Source: DASQFD01 sp035633255
GTDB lineage: Bacteria > Actinomycetota > Actinomycetes > Actinomycetales > Dermatophilaceae
Length of the DNA stretch: 22,532 bases
Reading direction: 5' to 3'
Assembly (NCBI GenBank): GCA_035633255.1
Contig: DASQFD010000032.1
Span: 1 to 22,532, forward strand
Shown here: in pieces, positions 8,050 to 15,163 of the stretch
Layout: each line of letters opens with the position of its first letter
Numbering within the stretch: position 1 is the first letter of the stretch
Notes under the pieces: model-generated
What the model was told of the DNA's origin: nothing
The model's input: only the letters and a program-made list of their open reading frames with translations
The model's database searches: none
Program-made: the position numbers and the translations under genes

Positions 8050-9464
8050 CCGCCGACGCGTCCGACACCCCGCTGCTCGCTGCCTGGGAGGTGGCGGTGC
8101 GGGCGGACCGGGCACCGATGGTGATCCCGGGGCACAAGGGGTCGACCAGGCTCGTGGGCGACGTCGTCTCCGGTGACGTGCCGCTCTACGCCGGCCTGGA
8201 CACCCTCCACCTCGAGCACGGGGTCCTGCACCGGGCCGAGGTGCTCGCGGCCCGCGCCTGGGGCGTGGACTGGTGCCGCTTCTCGGTCGGCGGCTCCACC
8301 CACGGCAACCAGGCGCTCGCCCTCGCGGTGGGGCGCCCGGGCGACGAGGTGGTCGTGACCCGGTCGCTGCACCGCTCGCTGCTCCTCGGCCTGGTCCTCG
8401 CGGGCCTGGTGCCGGTGTGGGTGGCGCCCGACCTCGACGCCGCCACCGGCCTGCCCCTCGGGGTCCCGGCCGAACGGGTCGCCGACGCACTGCGCGCCCA
8501 CCCCGGGGCGCGGGCGGTGTTCCTCGTCGAGCCGGGCTACACCGGGGCGCTCTCCGACGTCCGCGGCGCCGCCGCGGTGGCGCACGGGCACGGCATACCG
8601 CTCGTCGTTGACGGTGCCTGGGGCGCGCACCTGGGGTGGGCGCCGGGGCTCCCGCCGTCCCCGCTGTCCCTGGGGGCGGACGCGATGGTGACCAGTGCGC
8701 ACAAGCTGCTGCCCGCCTACAGCCAGGCCGCGCTGGTGCTCGCGCGGACGGGGCGCCTGGACGTCGACCGGCTCGAGCGTGGGTTCGAGGCGAGCCACAC
8801 GACGAGCCCGGCCGGCGCCATCCTGGCGAGCACCGACGCCGCCCGCGCGCTGCTGGAGCGGGAGGGGGAGCAGCTGCTGGGGCGGACCGTCCGGCTGGTG
8901 CAGGACGCGCGCGAGGAGCTGCGTGCGGTGCCGGGCCTGGTGCTGCCCGGTGGGGCGGGGGACCGCTCGGACCCCACCCGACTGGTGCTGGCCCTCGCCG
9001 GGACCGGTGCCGACGGCCTCGCCGTCGAGCGCGACCTCGTCGCCATGGGGGTGCCGGTCGAGATGGCCGACCGGGACACCGTGGTCGCGACGGTGACCGT
9101 GGCCGACACGGCGGCGACGGTCGGTCGCTTCGTCGGCGTGGTGCGAGAGGCGCTGGAGCGGCACCGGGGCGAGCCGCGCCCGCCGGTCGCCGGCGCGGCG
9201 TGGACGGCGGCCGGGGAGCTCGTCGTCCCGCCTCGGGAGGCGTTCTTCGCCGACCGGGAGGCGGTGCCGCTGGCCGAGTCGGTCGGCCGGGTGGCGGCGG
9301 AGCTGGTCGCGCCCTACCCGCCGGGGGTGCCGGCTCTCGTGCCGGGGGAGCGGGTCGGGGCGGCGACGGTCGAGGCGCTGCGGGCCGCGGCGGCGGCCGG
9401 CAGCCGGGTGGCCTACGCCGCCGACGCCACGCTGGGGACCGTGCAGGTGCTCACCGCGGGCTGA
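8043..9464 (+). CDS. PLP-dependent Orn/Lys/Arg-type decarboxylase
   Basis: This 473-residue fold-type I PLP enzyme is of the short bacterial ornithine/lysine/arginine decarboxylase family (SpeA/YaaO-like). Visible signatures are PGHKGS (29-34), GGSTHGNQ (83-90), stacking histidine H110, D190 for the PLP pyridine nitrogen, and the Schiff-base lysine K221 in SAHKLLP. A smaller C-terminal domain completes the usual length, and no N-terminal wing domain is present. The GTG at 8043 overlaps the purE stop, so translation should be coupled to purine enzymes, although no metabolic link is obvious. The product would be a polyamine or its precursor. Which amino acid it uses cannot be read from these motifs. 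Confidence 0.85.
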   Translation: MLTADASDTPLLAAWEVAVRADRAPMVIPGHKGSTRLVGDVVSGDVPLYAGLDTLHLEHGVLHRAEVLAARAWGVDWCRFSVGGSTHGNQALALAVGRPGDEVVVTRSLHRSLLLGLVLAGLVPVWVAPDLDAATGLPLGVPAERVADALRAHPGARAVFLVEPGYTGALSDVRGAAAVAHGHGIPLVVDGAWGAHLGWAPGLPPSPLSLGADAMVTSAHKLLPAYSQAALVLARTGRLDVDRLERGFEASHTTSPAGAILASTDAARALLEREGEQLLGRTVRLVQDAREELRAVPGLVLPGGAGDRSDPTRLVLALAGTGADGLAVERDLVAMGVPVEMADRDTVVATVTVADTAATVGRFVGVVREALERHRGEPRPPVAGAAWTAAGELVVPPREAFFADREAVPLAESVGRVAAELVAPYPPGVPALVPGERVGAATVEALRAAAAAGSRVAYAADATLGTVQVLTAG

Positions 9465-9473
9465 GCCTCAGCC
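9459..9473. terminator. Bidirectional hairpin built from two stop codons
   Basis: GGCTGA-GCC-TCAGCC is a perfect 6-bp inverted repeat. Its arms contain the TGA of the decarboxylase (9462-9464) and, on the other strand, the TGA of the CoA-binding gene (9468-9470). It sits exactly at the convergence point, so it may limit read-through both ways. There is no T-run, and the loop is only three bases. Confidence 0.4.
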
Positions 9474-9902
9474 GTGGTCGAGGCGCTGCCACTCGATGAC
9501 CGGGCAGGTGTCCATGACCACGCCCAGCCCCGCGGCCCGGGCCCGTCGCGCGGCCGCCTCGTCGACGACGCCGAGCTGGAGCCACACCGCCTCGATCCCC
9601 AGCCGCTCGCGTTCGGCGATGGCCTGGTCGACGACCGTGCCGACCAGGGTGGAGTTGACGAAGCAGTCGACGACGCGCACCGGTTGGTCCGGGACGTCCG
9701 CGAGCCGGGCGTAGCCCGGACGCCCGTGGACCGCCGCCGCCGCGGGGTGGACGGGGACCACGGTCATGCCCAGCCGGTCCTGCAGCCAGCCGGCGACGCC
9801 ATAGGCCGTGCGCGCGCGGTTGGGTCCCAGGCCGACGACGGCCCAGGTGGCCGGCTCGGTCAGGAGCGCTCGGACCAGGTCCGGGTCGTTCACGTGATCC
9901 AT
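9468..9902 (-). CDS. CoA-binding domain protein (YccU-like)
   Basis: This 144-residue, single-domain Rossmann protein belongs to the CoA_binding_2 family. The N-terminal strand and loop WAVVGLGPNRARTAYGV, the central PVHPAA, and C-terminal MDTCPVIEW match the family. Members bind CoA or a related nucleotide, and their cellular role is poorly defined. The ATG at 9902 (MDHVNDPD) is preferred over an upstream in-frame start because it gives normal length and has GAGGG a few bases upstream. It ends three bases from the convergent decarboxylase stop. No promoter hexamer of the leaderless type was found for it. Confidence 0.8.
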   Translation of the reverse strand: MDHVNDPDLVRALLTEPATWAVVGLGPNRARTAYGVAGWLQDRLGMTVVPVHPAAAAVHGRPGYARLADVPDQPVRVVDCFVNSTLVGTVVDQAIAERERLGIEAVWLQLGVVDEAAARRARAAGLGVVMDTCPVIEWQRLDHG

Positions 9903-9972
9903 GCGGCCCTCATCCCATCCGTGGACGGGCGGACCACGCCGTCGCCCACGACCGGCGTTGTCCACCCCTTTG

Positions 9973-9978
9973 TACACT
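9973..9978 (+). promoter_or_regulatory. -10 hexamer TACACT upstream of the A-B cassette
   Basis: TACACT is a good -10 match and the only one ahead of the plus-strand cassette. Six bases later comes an ATG (9985) that opens a 14-codon reading frame, while gene A starts at 10016. A transcript from here would have either a leaderless mini-ORF or a ~31-base leader. Confidence 0.5.
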
Positions 9979-9984
9979 GCCGAC

Positions 9985-10029
9985 ATGCCATCGACCCGAG
10001 GCGCCCCGGAGACACATGGACTCCAGTAA
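9985..10029 (+). CDS. Possible 14-residue leader peptide overlapping gene A
   Basis: ATG at 9985 opens MPSTRGAPETHGLQ and ends at TAA 10027-10029, fourteen bases inside gene A in another frame. The ATG lies six bases after a -10 hexamer, exactly the leaderless spacing seen at real genes here. Ribosomes terminating at the TAA would be beside the gene A start, so it might couple or restrict gene A translation. It could equally be a chance frame in the leader; no conservation data are available. Confidence 0.3.
   Translation: MPSTRGAPETHGLQ
10008..10011 (+). promoter_or_regulatory. Shine-Dalgarno GGAG before gene A
   Basis: GGAG lies four bases before the ATG at 10016 and supports that start. 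It is located inside the possible leader-peptide frame, so translation of that frame would cover or expose it. Confidence 0.45.
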
Positions 10030-10861
10030 CCACTGGTACGGGCACGCCCACGTCCTGGCGAGGTATTGCGGCCTGCCGGACGACCCGCCGCCGCGGATCA
10101 ACGGCGTCCTCCAGCACGGCTGGACGTTCGTGCACGGCTTCGGGTACGGTCACGCACCACCCTTGGGTTTCACCCGGTACGTGTGGTCCGACTTCTGCCG
10201 GAGCCGTGGCCAGATGATCGGCTGGCGGGACTACTACGTCATCGGCGCCCCCTTCCTCTACCTGCAGCAGCTCGAACCCGCGCCGGCCGAGACCGAGCAG
10301 GAGCGGGAGGGCACCATCTGGTACCCCTTCCACGGCACCGCGGACTACGAGGGCCTCGGCGGCAGCCACGAGGACCTTATCGCCGAGATCAGGGCCACCG
10401 AGACCGGCCCGGTCACGGCGTGTTTATACTACGTGGAGTACGACGACCCGGTGGTCCGGGCCGCCTACGAGGACGCGGGGTTCCGGGTCATCTGCCACGG
10501 TGTGCGTGGCGCGAAGTGGTCCGGTGGCACGACCGACTTCCTGAGCCGGCAGCTGCGCGAGCTGCGCAGGCACCGGCGGGTGGCGTCGAACCGGCTGACG
10601 ACCGCCATCTTCTACGGCATCTCGGCCGGGTGCGAGCCGGCGGTCTACGGCAACCCGATGGAGCTGCTCGACGTCAAGGAGGGCTTCGACGGCGCCGGCC
10701 TCATCGAGGCCAACTATGCCGACCTGCACGGCGCGGAGGTCGACCGGGAGGTCGCCCAGGCGATCGCCGACGCGGAGCTCGGGGTCGGGTGGACGCTCCC
10801 ACCGGAGGAGATGCGCGTGATGTTCGGGTGGGAAGCACTCCACGAGGAGACCAGCGCATGA
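10016..10861 (+). CDS. Gene A: putative GT-B-like surface-polymer protein
   Basis: This 281-residue cytoplasmic protein has no clear family assignment from sequence alone. Visible blocks are YGHAHVLARYCGL (8-20), INGVLQHGW (28-36), VIGAPFLYL (75-83), GTIWYPF (99-105) and a C-terminal nucleotide-binding-like stretch SNRLTTAIFYGISAG (191-205). The layout resembles GT-B-type glycosyltransferases or phosphosugar transferases of capsule and teichoic-acid loci, an inference. The protein at 14368-15162 aligns with it almost without gaps, so the two are paralogues. It overlaps gene B as ATGA. Codon use is less extreme than its neighbours and includes a rare TTA (10424-10426). Confidence 0.6.
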   Translation: MDSSNHWYGHAHVLARYCGLPDDPPPRINGVLQHGWTFVHGFGYGHAPPLGFTRYVWSDFCRSRGQMIGWRDYYVIGAPFLYLQQLEPAPAETEQEREGTIWYPFHGTADYEGLGGSHEDLIAEIRATETGPVTACLYYVEYDDPVVRAAYEDAGFRVICHGVRGAKWSGGTTDFLSRQLRELRRHRRVASNRLTTAIFYGISAGCEPAVYGNPMELLDVKEGFDGAGLIEANYADLHGAEVDREVAQAIADAELGVGWTLPPEEMRVMFGWEALHEETSA

Positions 10862-12600
10862 TCACCGGGAGCGGGAGCTACCGGCTCGTGCGCGGGGCCA
10901 TGCAGAACTGGTCGGACCTGGCTATGACCGGTCCCAGCGTGGCGCCCGCCGTCGGCGCCTGGGCGTTGTCGCGACTGCGCCCCGGCGACAGCGTCCTGGT
11001 GGTCGGCGCCCACAACGTCCCCTTCGTCCGGGCACTCGCGCAGGAGGCGGCGGCGCTCACCGTGCTTGCTCGCTCGATCCCCGACGCCCGCACCCTCTCC
11101 GTGGAGCTGGCCGGCGAGGGTGAGGTCGAGGTCGTCTGCGGCAGCCTGACCGGCCTGAGCGCCGAGGGGCGGACCTTCGACCTGGTCGTGTCGCTCGACG
11201 ACCTGTCCCGGGTGGTGTCGGTGGAGGTCCCGAGCGAGGCGCGCTGGGAGCACTGCCTCGACCACCTGCTCGGGCACACTACGCCGGACGGGCGGCTCCT
11301 GCTGGGCGTGCGGAACGAGATGGGGATCGACAGCCTCGCCTCCATGCGGTCGCGCCACTCGACGAACGCCGACGCGGACTGGGCGGTCCTGGCGACCCAC
11401 GACCGCAGCCGACCGCGGGACGTCGCCCAGATCGTGGAGGTGGTCCGGCGGCGAGGACGCGCCATGTCGGGTGAGGCCGCATTGGGGGTGTTCCCCTCGT
11501 GGGAGGACCCCGACGTCGTGGCCGTGGGTGTCGAGGACCTGCCCGAGCCGTTGCTGCGACTCCTCGGCCTCACCGTCAGGCGGTCGGGCGCCCTGCGCCG
11601 CCAGCAGGCGGACCCAGCCCGCGTCGTTCGGGCCGCCACGGCCAGTGGCCGACTGTCCGCACTGGCCTCCGGATGGCTGGTGGAGATGTCCCCCGGAGCG
11701 GATAGCCGCACCGGCGAGCCGGCTGCTCACCCGGCCGGCCCGTACGTCGAGGAGTGCCGACCCGGCGGGTCGGTCAGCCGGTTCCTCCTCCAGGGTGGGG
11801 AGGTGGTGGTCCAGGCGGTGGAGGGCTCGCCGGAGGACGCGAGGACCCGGCGGCTCACGCTGTGTGCGGACTGCGACCTCGCGCTCGACGCCATGTCCGA
11901 CGCCCTCGCCAGCCACGACCTGCCAGCGGTGCGCGCGCAGCTGCTGGCCCATCGCAGCTGGCTCGAGGCCGCCGCCGACGAGTCGGGCACCCTGCCGGCC
12001 TCACGAGCGGACGCCACGCTGGACAACGTGCTCAGGTGCGGCGACCACCGGGAGGTGCTCACGACCGGAGGGGCACCCGCCGGTCTCGACGACGTCCTCG
12101 ACCGCACGCTGGTCGACCTCGTGCACCGCATCGGCGAGTCCGGCGGGCGCCACCCGTGGCCGGCCGCGATGGGTGCGGAGGCGATGTACCAGGTGCTCCG
12201 GGCGATGGCCGGCCTGCCGCCGGCGGCGATGCCGGCGGTGGTCGGGCGCGACACCGTCCCACCGGGTGACCAGGTGGTGGTGCGGCACGACGTCGCCGGG
12301 CTCCTTGCCCGGATCGAGCGGCTGGAGGAGACCGAGCGGGCGCTGCGCGGCCGGGCGGAGTGGTTCGAGCGTGAGCTCACCACCCGGGAGCGGCAGCTGC
12401 GCACCGTCATCGCCGACCGCGAGCGCGAACGGGGGAGCGCCGAGGCCCGCGAGCAGTCGCTGCGCACCGCGCTGGCCGACGTCAAGGCGTCCGCCACGTT
12501 CCGAGCCGGGCGCGCCGTGCTCTCACCTGCCCTCACTGCCCGGACGCTGTCCCGGCGTGCGGCGCGCTGGAGCGAGGCGGAACGCTCGGAGCCGTCCTGA
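10858..12600 (+). CDS. Gene B: Rossmann-like domain plus coiled coil, polymer-locus protein
   Basis: This 580-residue protein starts with a methyltransferase-like Rossmann domain (about residues 25-160: SVLVVGAH, FDLVVSLDDL, WEHCLDHLL, DGRLLLGVRNE). The SAM-binding glycine motif is degenerate (VVGAHN rather than GxGxG), so catalytic activity is doubtful. A helical middle region (about 180-470) of unknown function follows, then a charged coiled coil (482-542) and a tail with SATFRAGRAVLSP, a type of ending common in proteins of actinobacterial polysaccharide clusters. No membrane segments. It is translationally coupled to gene A and paralogous to the protein at 12681-14375. It may act as a scaffold or modifier with A; this is inference. 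Confidence 0.6.
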   Translation: MITGSGSYRLVRGAMQNWSDLAMTGPSVAPAVGAWALSRLRPGDSVLVVGAHNVPFVRALAQEAAALTVLARSIPDARTLSVELAGEGEVEVVCGSLTGLSAEGRTFDLVVSLDDLSRVVSVEVPSEARWEHCLDHLLGHTTPDGRLLLGVRNEMGIDSLASMRSRHSTNADADWAVLATHDRSRPRDVAQIVEVVRRRGRAMSGEAALGVFPSWEDPDVVAVGVEDLPEPLLRLLGLTVRRSGALRRQQADPARVVRAATASGRLSALASGWLVEMSPGADSRTGEPAAHPAGPYVEECRPGGSVSRFLLQGGEVVVQAVEGSPEDARTRRLTLCADCDLALDAMSDALASHDLPAVRAQLLAHRSWLEAAADESGTLPASRADATLDNVLRCGDHREVLTTGGAPAGLDDVLDRTLVDLVHRIGESGGRHPWPAAMGAEAMYQVLRAMAGLPPAAMPAVVGRDTVPPGDQVVVRHDVAGLLARIERLEETERALRGRAEWFERELTTRERQLRTVIADRERERGSAEAREQSLRTALADVKASATFRAGRAVLSPALTARTLSRRAARWSEAERSEPS

Positions 12601-12665
12601 GCGGCCCAGAGCCGTCTTGAGCGGCCCGGAGCCGTCTTGAGCGCCCCGGAGCCGTTCTGAGTGAA
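12588..12665. repeat. 20-bp tandem repeat of stop-codon segments
   Basis: Three and a half copies of a unit close to GCCGTCTTGAGCGGCCCGGA run from the last codons of gene B through the 80-bp gap before gene B'. Each copy carries a TGA (12598, 12618, 12638, 12658). Because 20 is not a multiple of three, the copies give stops in all three frames. GCCG...CGGC within copies could pair into small hairpins, so the array may serve as a terminator between convergent genes. Confidence 0.85.
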
Positions 12666-12680
12666 GGCGCCGCGGGTCGG

Positions 12681-14375
12681 TCAGCGCCCTCGCAACCGCC
12701 GCACCAGCCGGCTGGCCCTGCGGCTCATGCCGCCCACGGCGAGGACGGCCACGTCCCGCGGCCTCTCCACTCCGGCAGTCCACCCCGTGAGCCGGTAGGC
12801 CCGGGAGGACTGCCAGCGGTCGGACTCGGCGCCGTACCGGTCCAGGACCTGGGTCAGCCGGACGACCTCGGCGCGTTGCGCGACGATCCGCCGCTCCCGG
12901 ATCCCGAGCTGCAGGTCGCGAGAGCGCAGGGCGCGGTCCAGCGCCGCGTTACGGTCCTTCAGCGCCACGGCGGCGGGGGGTGCTGAACGGTCCACCGGCG
13001 ACGCCGGGGAGGCCGTGGCGTCGGCCGTGCCGCTGTCGCTGCTCGCCAGCTCGGCGGCCCGGGGCGGGGGGACACCCGCCATCGTGAGCCACAGACGCAC
13101 CTCGTCGCGGCGGTCCAGCCATCCCGACACCGCAGGCACACCGGGCAGCGCGGACGCGCGTCGTGCGGCGAAGAGGTGGAAGGCTCGCGCGAGCTGCTCG
13201 TCCGGCTCGGGCTCCCTCGAGGCGCCCGGCGGTGGCGCGGGCGAACGCGGGATGGCCTGCAGGAACGGCGGGTCGCCCTGGCCGCCGACGAGCAGTCGGT
13301 GGAGCAGCAGCGGCTCTGCCGGGCGCTCTCCGCCGGAGGGTCGGCGGACCCAGTCTCGGAGCTGCTGAGCGTACGCACGGAAGGCCGCCTGGTCCCCGAC
13401 GGCGAGGCAGCGTCGCAGCTCGGTCTCGAGGGTGGACGTTGCCGGCAACGTCGCCATCGCGTGGCCGTCACCGACGGCGGTCTCGGCGACCGCCCAGTGC
13501 CGGGTCGCCCGGTCGGTGGTGAGCCAGAGCGCGGTTGCCTGCTCGTCGCTGGAGAAGCCGTAGGCGTCCCGACCGAGACCCCCCACGACGGCGACCCACC
13601 GGGTGGCAGCCGAGAGCAGCAGACCGGCGGCTGCCTGCACGCGCAGCCGCTCCTCGTCCTGCGGCGACAGCGCCGACTCCGCCGAGCGCAACAGCGACTC
13701 GCGGGCCAGCACGAGGGGGAGCTCCCCGTCCGGCTCCTCGGCGACGTCGTCACGGAGGATCGCCAGCGCGGGGGCGCCGTAGAGTCCGTGCACGGCGGTC
13801 ACCGCCAGGCCTCGGCCGGCGAACGACCGGCGCAACCGGGCGGGGCTGGACGGGCCCAGCACCCCCGTGTGCGGCACGTCCAGGGGGGACCGCCCGCCGG
13901 GCAGCCGGCACGGGTTCCGGCACCCTGCCACCACCGTGCCACCCGGGACCAGCAGGCGGGCGCACAGGTCCACGAGCTCCTCCCACTGCAGGCCGCTGGC
14001 GGTCTGGTCCACCTCGTCCAGGGCCGGCGCGACGACGACGTCGAAGGGGGCGAGCGTCCCCAGGGCCCTCCCCCGGTCAGCGACGAGGGCCGTCACGTCC
14101 AGGGGCGCCACCCGCACGTTGGACGGCGCCCCTTCGAGCGTGCGTGGCACGACCGGCTCGTCGACCAGTGCGGTCACCGCCCACACTCGGGAGGCGACGG
14201 TCGTGAGGACGGGCTCGGGAACCTCCCCCAGCACCAGGGCCGAGCGACCCTGCGGAACCAGGTCCGCGACGAGGGCGCTGAGCAGCTCCTCGCCCACGGC
14301 GCCCGACGCGACGACCCCGGCGGCGCGCTCGGCGGAGAGCAGGTCGGTGAGGGGCGCAGGTGTGCGGTCACTCAT
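12681..14375 (-). CDS. Gene B': paralogue of gene B
   Basis: This 564-residue protein has the same plan as gene B: an N-terminal Rossmann-like domain (about 15-170: ALVLGEVPEP, FDVVVAPALDEV, WEELVDLCARLLVPGGTVVAGCRN), a helical middle, and a C-terminal coiled coil (469-525) with a basic end (RRASRLVRRLRGR). Matching landmarks with B include WE..LD..., GDxxAxR and the MAGxPP before the coil. The SAM glycine motif is even more degenerate, so a non-catalytic or altered role is likely. The ATG overlaps the upstream gene A' by eight bases (ATGAGTGA). It is the last gene of a GT2-A'-B' operon and converges on gene B. Confidence 0.6.
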   Translation of the reverse strand: MSDRTPAPLTDLLSAERAAGVVASGAVGEELLSALVADLVPQGRSALVLGEVPEPVLTTVASRVWAVTALVDEPVVPRTLEGAPSNVRVAPLDVTALVADRGRALGTLAPFDVVVAPALDEVDQTASGLQWEELVDLCARLLVPGGTVVAGCRNPCRLPGGRSPLDVPHTGVLGPSSPARLRRSFAGRGLAVTAVHGLYGAPALAILRDDVAEEPDGELPLVLARESLLRSAESALSPQDEERLRVQAAAGLLLSAATRWVAVVGGLGRDAYGFSSDEQATALWLTTDRATRHWAVAETAVGDGHAMATLPATSTLETELRRCLAVGDQAAFRAYAQQLRDWVRRPSGGERPAEPLLLHRLLVGGQGDPPFLQAIPRSPAPPPGASREPEPDEQLARAFHLFAARRASALPGVPAVSGWLDRRDEVRLWLTMAGVPPPRAAELASSDSGTADATASPASPVDRSAPPAAVALKDRNAALDRALRSRDLQLGIRERRIVAQRAEVVRLTQVLDRYGAESDRWQSSRAYRLTGWTAGVERPRDVAVLAVGGMSRRASRLVRRLRGR

Positions 14376-15162
14376 TCGGGCTCCATTCCAGCAGGGCGGC
14401 GATGTCGTCGGGCCCGAGCAGGAACTCGCGGCCCAGCAGCGACCGAGCCGCGTCCGACGCCTCGGTCGGGACGAGGAGACCCGTGGCGAGCTCTGCGACC
14501 TTGTCGTGGTCGGCCATCCACGGCAGCGCCAGTGGTGCCCGTGCCCGGTCCACGAGCACCGGGACGGCTCCCGTGGCGGCACCGAGGACCAGAGCGGGGT
14601 GGGGGCGGTCGGAGGCCACGTGGGCGTGGAGCAGGAAGAGCTCCGCGAGCCGCTCGAGGTAGCACGGTCCGTCCTCACCCATGCCGCGGCGGATGCGGCC
14701 GAGCGGCACCACGGAGACGTCCGCGGCATGGTAGGCGTCGAGGACCGGCCGAGGTGGCGCGGCAAGGGCGACGGTCAGCGGCCCGCGGAGCGTGGCCGAG
14801 GCCAGCTCCGCGGTGGCGGTGGCGCCATCGACGTCGTGCGGGTGGTGCCCGGGGAAGATCAGGGTGCCGGCCCGGTCGAGCGGCTCGGAGCACCGCAGCG
14901 CGAGGTCCCGGCGTTCGAGCAGGTACAGCCAGGGCGCGCCGATCACGACGACGTCCCGCTGGCCTCGTCCCGCGAGGTCGCGTGCCGCGCGCCGGTTCCA
15001 CACGAACTGGGGCATCGAGAGCGGGCCCGCCCCCAGGCACGAGGTCGCCGCCCACCGGTGCTGCAGGTGTCCTGGAACCCGGGGCGGCCAGGTCCGGTCC
15101 GCCAGGCCCGCGAACGAGGCGAGCACCTCGTTCTGCCCGTAGTCGCGGTTGTGGGGGTGCAC
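14368..15162 (-). CDS. Gene A': paralogue of gene A
   Basis: This 264-residue protein aligns collinearly with gene A: HNRDYGQNEVLASFAGL against YGHAHVLARYCGL, GHLQHRW (31-37) against INGVLQHGW, VIGAPWLYL (73-81) against VIGAPFLYL, GTLIFPG (99-105) against GTIWYPF, and a C-terminal ALVLGAATGAVPVLV against AIFYGISAG. The chosen GTG follows the GT2 stop as TGA-C-GTG, a one-base gap, and gives the same length N-terminus as gene A. As with A, a GT-B-like sugar or phosphosugar transferase role is inferred from context. It lies between a glycosyltransferase and B'. Confidence 0.6.
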   Translation of the reverse strand: MHPHNRDYGQNEVLASFAGLADRTWPPRVPGHLQHRWAATSCLGAGPLSMPQFVWNRRAARDLAGRGQRDVVVIGAPWLYLLERRDLALRCSEPLDRAGTLIFPGHHPHDVDGATATAELASATLRGPLTVALAAPPRPVLDAYHAADVSVVPLGRIRRGMGEDGPCYLERLAELFLLHAHVASDRPHPALVLGAATGAVPVLVDRARAPLALPWMADHDKVAELATGLLVPTEASDAARSLLGREFLLGPDDIAALLEWSPNE

Positions 15163-15163
15163 G

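Noticed and set aside
9903..9986. N-terminal extension of the CoA-binding protein (start near 9986)
   Set aside because: The added residues are basic low-complexity, absent from the family, and overlap the promoter of the divergent A-B cassette.
10066..10857. Plus-strand extension of gene B overlapping gene A in another frame
   Set aside because: The encoded sequence is Arg/Ala/Gly-rich shadow translation, while gene A in its own frame has a paralogue and the ATGA junction gives gene B its start.
12588..12665. 20-bp array as a protein-coding repeat
   Set aside because: Every unit contains TGA and the period is not a multiple of three.
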